In this document: positions 59,307-64,000 of the stretch, piece by piece | Layout of the letters: each line of letters begins with the position of its first letter | How positions within the stretch are numbered: position 1 is the stretch's first letter | NCBI RefSeq assembly: GCF_001567585.1 | Contig: NZ_LRQV01000010.1 | Location: 29,446 to 93,445, forward strand | Direction: 5' to 3' | From: Micromonospora rosaria | GTDB taxonomy: Bacteria > Actinomycetota > Actinomycetes > Mycobacteriales > Micromonosporaceae | Length of the DNA: 64,000 bases | The notes under the pieces: model-generated | What the model saw: the letters and a program-made list of their open reading frames with translations, nothing else | Told to the model about the DNA's origin: nothing | Database searches by the model: none | Position numbers and translations under genes: made by a program

Positions 59307-59337
59307 AAGGCCCGGCACCCCCGTGCTGCCGGGCCTT
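59307..59337 (+). terminator. 11-bp hairpin terminator after GH53
   Basis: AAGGCCCGGCA (59307-59317) pairs with 59327-59337, followed by TCC, 16 bases after the GH53 stop. Confidence 0.8.
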
Positions 59338-59470
59338 TCCGACTGTCAGCGGCCGGCGCAGAGCGCCTCATCGACCAGGCCAGCGTCCGCAGGGCCACCG
59401 TCGTGGCGGGCCGCCCAGCGCGGAGAGTGCGGCCTTTCCGTGGGACATGACGACTGGCATCGCCGGCCAG

Positions 59471-59605
59471 TCAGCCGGCCAGTCGCGCTGGCCGCGGCCG
59501 GATGCCCTTGGCGCGTACGGCCCGGCGGTACGTGTCGTGGTCGTACGCACGATCGGCGAAGAGCTGGTCGGGGCGCTGGCGGGGTCGGCCTGCTCGGGCG
59601 TTTCC
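59471..59605 (-). pseudogene. IS5-family transposase remnant
   Basis: The minus-strand frame GRPRQRPDQLFADRAYDHDT, YRRAVRAKGIRPRPARLAG then a stop matches the RPDxLxADRxYDxxxxRxxLRxRGIxPxI region of IS5/IS4 transposases, where the first Asp is the second catalytic residue of the DDE triad. No ends or other catalytic parts remain. It marks the boundary between the pectin genes and the lower-GC STAND module. Confidence 0.7.
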
Positions 59606-59694
59606 GGGCTAACCGGTGCCGAACGGTACGCGCGCGGTTCGCCGCGCGGCGTTCAAACCGTTACGTAACGTCCCCTATTTCGATCTTCGTCAGG

Positions 59695-60156
59695 TCAGAG
59701 GGCCGGTTGCCGAATGCAGGCCGAATTCGGAGCGGCTGTGGGGGTGCAGCTGCAGCTGGCCTGACCTTTACACTCGGATCTGCGCAGCCGACACGAGCCG
59801 GGTGGGATCAACTTCGAGGACACGAGCCGCGCCAGCAACTCGCCCTGCAGGGTGAGCACGACCTGAGCCCGCTCGTCCTCCTCCATGTAGCTCAAAGACT
59901 GGTTGCCGGAGTAGTACCGCTCCTCATACCAGACGAGTTCATCCCGAACCATCCACCCGGTCAGCTCGGGCACGCTGATTTGCTCCTCCTGAACGACCGT
60001 CCGAGGTGGGAGCGGGAAGAGCCCGAAGATCGAGCGTTCCTCACGACGAGAAACCGACCTGTGCTCGACCCTAGAGGTGATGACAGTGGTCGGACACCCA
60101 GCGTCCCTGAACATTGCGGATAGCCTGCGGGCGTAGGCAAACAACGAAGATGTCAT
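59695..60156 (-). CDS. Hypothetical protein downstream of the STAND NTPase
   Basis: 153 residues from an ATG at 60156. Mixed composition with an acidic middle (LTGWMVRDELVWYEERYYSG, LSYMEEDERAQVVLTLQGEL) and a cysteine-rich tail. Codon use is less GC-rich than in the flanking metabolic genes, like the STAND gene it follows. I recognise no domain. The distance of about 260 bp from the STAND stop leaves it unclear whether they are co-transcribed. Confidence 0.5.
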   Translation of the reverse strand: MTSSLFAYARRLSAMFRDAGCPTTVITSRVEHRSVSRREERSIFGLFPLPPRTVVQEEQISVPELTGWMVRDELVWYEERYYSGNQSLSYMEEDERAQVVLTLQGELLARLVSSKLIPPGSCRLRRSECKGQASCSCTPTAAPNSACIRQPAL

Positions 60157-60420
60157 GCATCAGTCCTCGGAGGGCATATCAACGTCTGCGAGGCCGGACC
60201 GTCCCCGCATTGGACCGGTTCCTGGTTGCCCGCATCGGCAATCGTCGTGCATGTCTCGGGGAACATGGTTCTTACGTCGGTGATGCGACAGCAGACTCAC
60301 TGTCGCTTACCGAGCTTGAATAGCCAGGTTTGTCCGTTCTGGTCCGGCGCGAACCGAGATGACCCTGGGGTGCCAGTGATGCGGGCGAGGCGCTGTGACG
60401 ATGCCGGTTCGAGGTCGCCT

Positions 60421-62988
60421 TCACCTGGCTACCCAGGGCGGGCCGACGAGTTTTGTAATGATTCGGCGCCAGCGCTGGTCGACCTGGGCATCGTCGCGAT
60501 TGCTGAGATGTACGGCGGCAAAGGTCGCGTCGTACCCGGCGTGAACGAAGAGACGGTCGATGAATCGCAACGATGGACTGCAGTTCCGTCGGCGTACCTC
60601 CCACTGCTCCCGGACCGTTCGTACCTCGGCATCGTCCCGATGGCGCAGCGCCCGGACGAGCATGACCGCCCACTCTCGCCACCCGTGCGAGCCGCCCTGT
60701 ACGTCGATGATCGACTGCATTTCCGTGAGGACGGCGTCCACGGCCTTGGGCTCCTTGCGGAGACAGATCGCTTTGGCGGCCAACGACGTCCGCAGCGTCA
60801 AGGTCATCCCGTAAGCATCGATCTCGGCTATCAGGGCATTGCAGTCGTCGGCGGTGATCCGTCCCGCCACGGCCGACCGCCACAGCACCGTCGCATCGTT
60901 CTCCAAGGCAATGCGGTGCTGGCCAATACCACACAGGTAAGCAGCCCGGGCCGCAGCGCCGTTGATGCCCTCCGTCGAGTTTCCTCGCTCCCACGCGAGG
61001 TCGCTACGGAGCCGCTGCTCCTCGGTGGACACCGAGGGAGGAGACTGGCGCAGCAGGTCCCTCAGTTCGCCGTAGCGGCACATGCCGTAGAGCGTGCGGC
61101 CCACCTGATAGCGCAAAAGTGAGGAGCCGGGTTCCTGTGCGTAGAGCGCCGAGAGTAGTTCGAGCGCGCGTTGCTTGTCACCATAGGCACGTTCGGCGTA
61201 CGCGAGGAAGATGCGTGTCGCGCGGGCGATGTCTGGACGTAGCGTCTTGGTAGTGAGTTCCGTCAGGTAGGCGATGCGCTGCCGGTTGGTGCGGCCCTGC
61301 CACGCTCGGAGGAACGTCGAGAGCTGCCCAATCCAGGTCCGCTGGTTCGGAGGCGGCATGCGGTCGGCCGTCAGGGCCATGCCGGGCAAGTCGATGAGCG
61401 CCGTGCGCAACCAGGGCGCCTCCAGGTCGTGGTCTGCGCAAATTCCGGCGCACAGTTCCAGGATGTCGCGTCGCAGCTCGACGGAATCCGGGCCGGCGTC
61501 GTGGCGCTGCCGCAGCACTTCGAGAAGCGATTCCGCCCGAGCTCGCCGGTCCGAGACGCTCCAGGCCCCCGGATTGTGCACCGCCTCATCGGCGACCGCC
61601 GAACGGATGGCATCGTGCAGGCGGAACGGGAAGGTGACGTGATCGTCGCGGCGCACCAGGGTGCGACGGCAGAAGCGGGCGACGTCCCCACTTAGACGCT
61701 GTGCGGCCTCGGCCAACAGCGCGGGATCGAACCGCGGCAGCAGACTCGCCGTACGAGCGATGTCGCGCTCCTCATCGGGAAGGTCGGCGAAGACCCGGCT
61801 GACCAGCGCCGGCAGCGGAGATCCGAAGGTATGGACCCCAACTCCGCCAACGGCAGCACTGCGCGCGATGGACAGGGAGAGATCGAGGTATAGGGGAAGG
61901 CCGTGGGCACCATCCCGGATCAGCTCGATCGCCTCATCGGTGAGCACCGGATTGCCGCCCCGACCCGACGCCCTGTTCAGATAGCGCAGGACGTCCTCAT
62001 CCGCAAGGTCCCCGACGAGGTGTTGCCGTGGCTCGTCCTCGGCGCGCAGGCTCAGCCCGGGCCAAACGTGTCGTCCGGCAGCCGGCAGCACGCCGATCAG
62101 GGCGGGATCAGCCCAGTCGAGGCTGCGCTGCGAGGTCACCACCCACAACACTCCGGGCGTAAGGTGCACGATCCGGTTGACGAGCCGCTCCTGGTGACGG
62201 TCGCGCCCCTGAATGTATTCGAGTGAATCGACGAACGCGACCACCAACGGCTGTTCGGACCGAGTAAGGCGCTCTATGTCCCAGGTGAGCAGGCCTGCCA
62301 GGCTCGCGGCGACGTATGGCGACGCGTCCGTGGTGGCGTGCTCCACGATAGTGATGAGAGGCTGGCAGTCGTTCAGCGTCCGGTCCCGCAGTCGACGACT
62401 GCGAATCGCCTCGATGATCCTGATACCGGTCCTGGCGGTCAGCTGGCCCACCCCGAAACCCAGGGCGACGTCACCGATGACGTCACCGATGGTGTCAATC
62501 ATCTGGCCGCGGACGTCGAATCCAGTCGAGTGCGAAAGGTCTGGCAGGGCGATGCCGAGGCGGGCCACGGACCACCAGGCGGCAAGACCCAAATCGAACG
62601 CCGGAAACCTCCGGCCGGCGCGGGCAACAGCGGCACGCAGTCCGAGTACGACGTCAACGGCATCGACCGCACGGACACCATGGAGATCGAATCTGCTCGT
62701 CCGTACGGGATGGTCGAGCTGAAGTGGCTCCCCCCATCCCGAACCGGGAAAAGCCTCACCGAGGATCCACCGCTGCAGCCGTTGCGACAGTTCGGTCTTG
62801 CCAATTCCACCGACGCCGTAGAAGCTGAGAACGTTGCGCCGGCTCAATTCGGCCAGCGTCGCGGTTCCGTCGATGACGCATTCCAGGTGGTGCAGGACAG
62901 CGCTACTAAATGCCGCGCTCTCCGCAACTCGGCCGGTGAACAGGTCCACAGCACGAAAGTCGGGCTCGAATATATTGTCGAGTGTCAT
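60421..62988 (-). CDS. STAND-class NTPase with helical repeat C terminus
   Basis: 855 residues from the ATG at 62988, chosen because it overlaps the stop of the upstream membrane gene as ATGA; an ATG at 63024 is possible. The P-loop is LSFYGVGGIGKTELSQRL (about 65-85), preceded by FTGRVAESAAFSSAVL, a typical STAND entry. A Walker B-like stretch is LVVAFVDSLEYIQG, and LWVVTSQRSLDW resembles the sensor 1 motif. The rest is a winged-helix/TPR-like solenoid (RALELLSALYAQEPGSSLLR). Such NTPases act as ligand-triggered switches in defence or signalling. Here the only coupled partner is a small membrane protein. Confidence 0.85.
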   Translation of the reverse strand: MTLDNIFEPDFRAVDLFTGRVAESAAFSSAVLHHLECVIDGTATLAELSRRNVLSFYGVGGIGKTELSQRLQRWILGEAFPGSGWGEPLQLDHPVRTSRFDLHGVRAVDAVDVVLGLRAAVARAGRRFPAFDLGLAAWWSVARLGIALPDLSHSTGFDVRGQMIDTIGDVIGDVALGFGVGQLTARTGIRIIEAIRSRRLRDRTLNDCQPLITIVEHATTDASPYVAASLAGLLTWDIERLTRSEQPLVVAFVDSLEYIQGRDRHQERLVNRIVHLTPGVLWVVTSQRSLDWADPALIGVLPAAGRHVWPGLSLRAEDEPRQHLVGDLADEDVLRYLNRASGRGGNPVLTDEAIELIRDGAHGLPLYLDLSLSIARSAAVGGVGVHTFGSPLPALVSRVFADLPDEERDIARTASLLPRFDPALLAEAAQRLSGDVARFCRRTLVRRDDHVTFPFRLHDAIRSAVADEAVHNPGAWSVSDRRARAESLLEVLRQRHDAGPDSVELRRDILELCAGICADHDLEAPWLRTALIDLPGMALTADRMPPPNQRTWIGQLSTFLRAWQGRTNRQRIAYLTELTTKTLRPDIARATRIFLAYAERAYGDKQRALELLSALYAQEPGSSLLRYQVGRTLYGMCRYGELRDLLRQSPPSVSTEEQRLRSDLAWERGNSTEGINGAAARAAYLCGIGQHRIALENDATVLWRSAVAGRITADDCNALIAEIDAYGMTLTLRTSLAAKAICLRKEPKAVDAVLTEMQSIIDVQGGSHGWREWAVMLVRALRHRDDAEVRTVREQWEVRRRNCSPSLRFIDRLFVHAGYDATFAAVHLSNRDDAQVDQRWRRIITKLVGPPWVAR

Positions 62989-63290
62989 CGATGGCAACCT
63001 GGGGCCAGAAGTCGTCCGAGACATCGGCTTCTGGAGCGGGCAAGATAGCCTTTGACGGCGGTCGGAATTGCGAGCGTAAGCTCAATTCGCAGATTAATGG
63101 CGGCTAGGCGTGACTGGTTGATGAACTTGATCCGATAGCGGAACAACACGTCCACCACAGTCTCCTCGACCACAGCCGAAGAGATCGACCCTTTCGCGTT
63201 GGAGCGAACTGACCTTAGCGTGAACAACCATGCAGCGGAGGTGGCCAAACTGGCGATCAGGCCCAATGTTAGGTGGGTTTCAATGAACAC
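62985..63290 (-). CDS. Small membrane protein coupled to the STAND NTPase, candidate effector
   Basis: 101 residues from the GTG at 63290 (AGGAG seven bases upstream). One membrane helix near the N terminus (LTLGLIASLATSAAWLFTL) is followed by a soluble beta-like domain (SSAVVEETVVDVLFRYRIKF, INLRIELTLAIPTAVKGYLA). Its stop overlaps the STAND start as ATGA, so both proteins are made in coupled amounts. A short membrane protein next to a STAND switch could be an effector that damages or depolarises the membrane. No known toxin family is recognised. Confidence 0.7.
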   Translation of the reverse strand: MFIETHLTLGLIASLATSAAWLFTLRSVRSNAKGSISSAVVEETVVDVLFRYRIKFINQSRLAAINLRIELTLAIPTAVKGYLARSRSRCLGRLLAPGCHR

Positions 63291-63597
63291 TGCGCTCCTG
63301 GTATCTGCGGCCGAAGTTTACATGTGAATATTGAAGCATGCCAGGGCCGTCTTTCGACCTGTCCGTCCGTCCATAACGTTGTCCGCTCATCGGCAGATCC
63401 GGAAGCCACCAGGAACAGCCCCCGTCGCCCAGCGCAATCATCGAGTCGCTCGCCTCCCGACGTCGTCGGACTCACTCGCGCTCTCGGACGCCGATCACCG
63501 CTATAGACGTTCAGGCGTACCTGGCTCTGCACTGGTGCCTGTACGCCGACAGCGCGCCGGTCTCTCTGCCGGTGTCGCAGCCGTTCCACGATCCACA

Positions 63598-63837
63598 TCA
63601 GCGCGGCGAGGGCCTCGACCAGCCGCAGATGGTGACGACCGTCTGCGGACCCGAGCCATACAGCAGCGCGCCCTGCACCACCCCGATCACACACGCCACC
63701 CGTAGCGTCGTGACCGCGTGCAGCAGCACCACCTCCACCCCAGCCAGGGCCACAGAAGGCAGCACCGCGATCAGGATCAACCCGACCGCGCCGGAGTAGA
63801 AGACCGTCGTGCCGACGGGGCGTCGACGGGCAACCAA
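63598..63837 (-). CDS. Possible small membrane protein, perhaps frameshifted
   Basis: 79 residues with two hydrophobic segments (FYSGAVGLILIAVLPSVALA, VTTLRVACVIGVVQGALLYG). Just before its stop, a second frame continues with LVEALAALMWIVERLRHRQR, another membrane-like helix, and stays open to 63269. The gene may be a frameshifted longer membrane protein or may end where it does. I recognise no family. The remaining 63838-64000 shows no supported gene. Confidence 0.35.
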   Translation of the reverse strand: MVARRRPVGTTVFYSGAVGLILIAVLPSVALAGVEVVLLHAVTTLRVACVIGVVQGALLYGSGPQTVVTICGWSRPSPR

Positions 63838-64000
63838 CGGGAGTTTCGCAGGGCGAGGTTCGGATAGCTGTCGGTGGACCTAGCCGGCAGCGCCGGCCGT
63901 GCGACCGGCGACATCGGCTGTCGGAGGACCGCCCCGCCCGATCGGTGCGCGGCTATCCGGCGGGGGCGTCCGGTACCTGACCACTCCGGTACGGGTCGGC

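Noticed and set aside
1..64000. CRISPR arrays, rRNA, tRNA and prophage structural genes
   Set aside because: No regularly spaced repeats, no conserved RNA gene sequence and no capsid, terminase or tail motifs were seen. The recurrent sequences found are coding repeats.

Overview
The window is very GC-rich DNA from a filamentous actinomycete. Points in favour are frequent GTG starts, SARP/BTAD regulators, many TetR and HxlR repressors, NarL-type two-component pairs, and secreted pectinolytic enzymes with carbohydrate-binding modules. A Micromonosporaceae host is my best guess, but the sequence alone does not prove it. I saw no rRNA, tRNA or CRISPR array.

Region 1 (1-8.6 kb) is the end of a biosynthetic cluster that runs off the left edge. 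One minus-strand operon encodes an ornithine-cyclodeaminase-like protein, a lone carrier protein, an EctC-family cyclase, a pseudouridine-5'-phosphate-glycosidase (PsuG) type C-glycosidase, a HAD phosphatase, an MFS exporter and the start of a maleate-isomerase-like enzyme. A small secreted peptide and a large AfsR/SARP regulator flank it. The combination fits a C-nucleoside (showdomycin-like) antibiotic pathway.

Region 2 (9-17.8 kb) holds repressor/enzyme pairs (TetR-NmrA, TetR-ketopantoate reductase-like), a deletion scar joining the remains of a TetR gene and an MMPL gene, a secreted sugar dehydrogenase, a CNNM/CBS membrane protein, and a DJ-1/PfpI protein with a GlxA-type regulator.

Region 3 (18-21 kb) is a two-gene NLR module: a small Bell-like effector, then an NB-ARC/TPR protein. 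The effector C terminus and the NLR N terminus share a short motif, the layout of bacterial amyloid-signalling cell-death systems.

Region 4 (21-47.6 kb) carries a PL9 pectate lyase, two divergent paralogous histidine kinases with one response regulator, a ricin-like lipoprotein, a very large M48 membrane protease, two HxlR-controlled loci, a BTAD regulator, alpha/beta hydrolases, a pentapeptide-repeat membrane protein, an azoreductase/FAD-oxidase operon, and an ECF sigma factor with a membrane partner.

Region 5 (47.8-52.6 kb) has an ABC transporter operon divergent from a kinase/regulator pair. Region 6 (52.6-56 kb) is decayed DNA: WD40, AraC, phosphotransferase, ABC-permease, integrase and ISL3 transposase remnants around a NUDIX gene. 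Region 7 (56-59.3 kb) is a divergent PL3 pectate lyase and GH53 galactanase pair. The PL3 and PL9 genes share a GGAAAGCGCTT-type LacI-like operator, which suggests a pectin regulon. Region 8 (59.5-63.8 kb) looks less GC-rich. It carries an IS5 remnant and a second STAND NTPase, coupled by an ATGA overlap to a small membrane protein, and is another candidate defence module.
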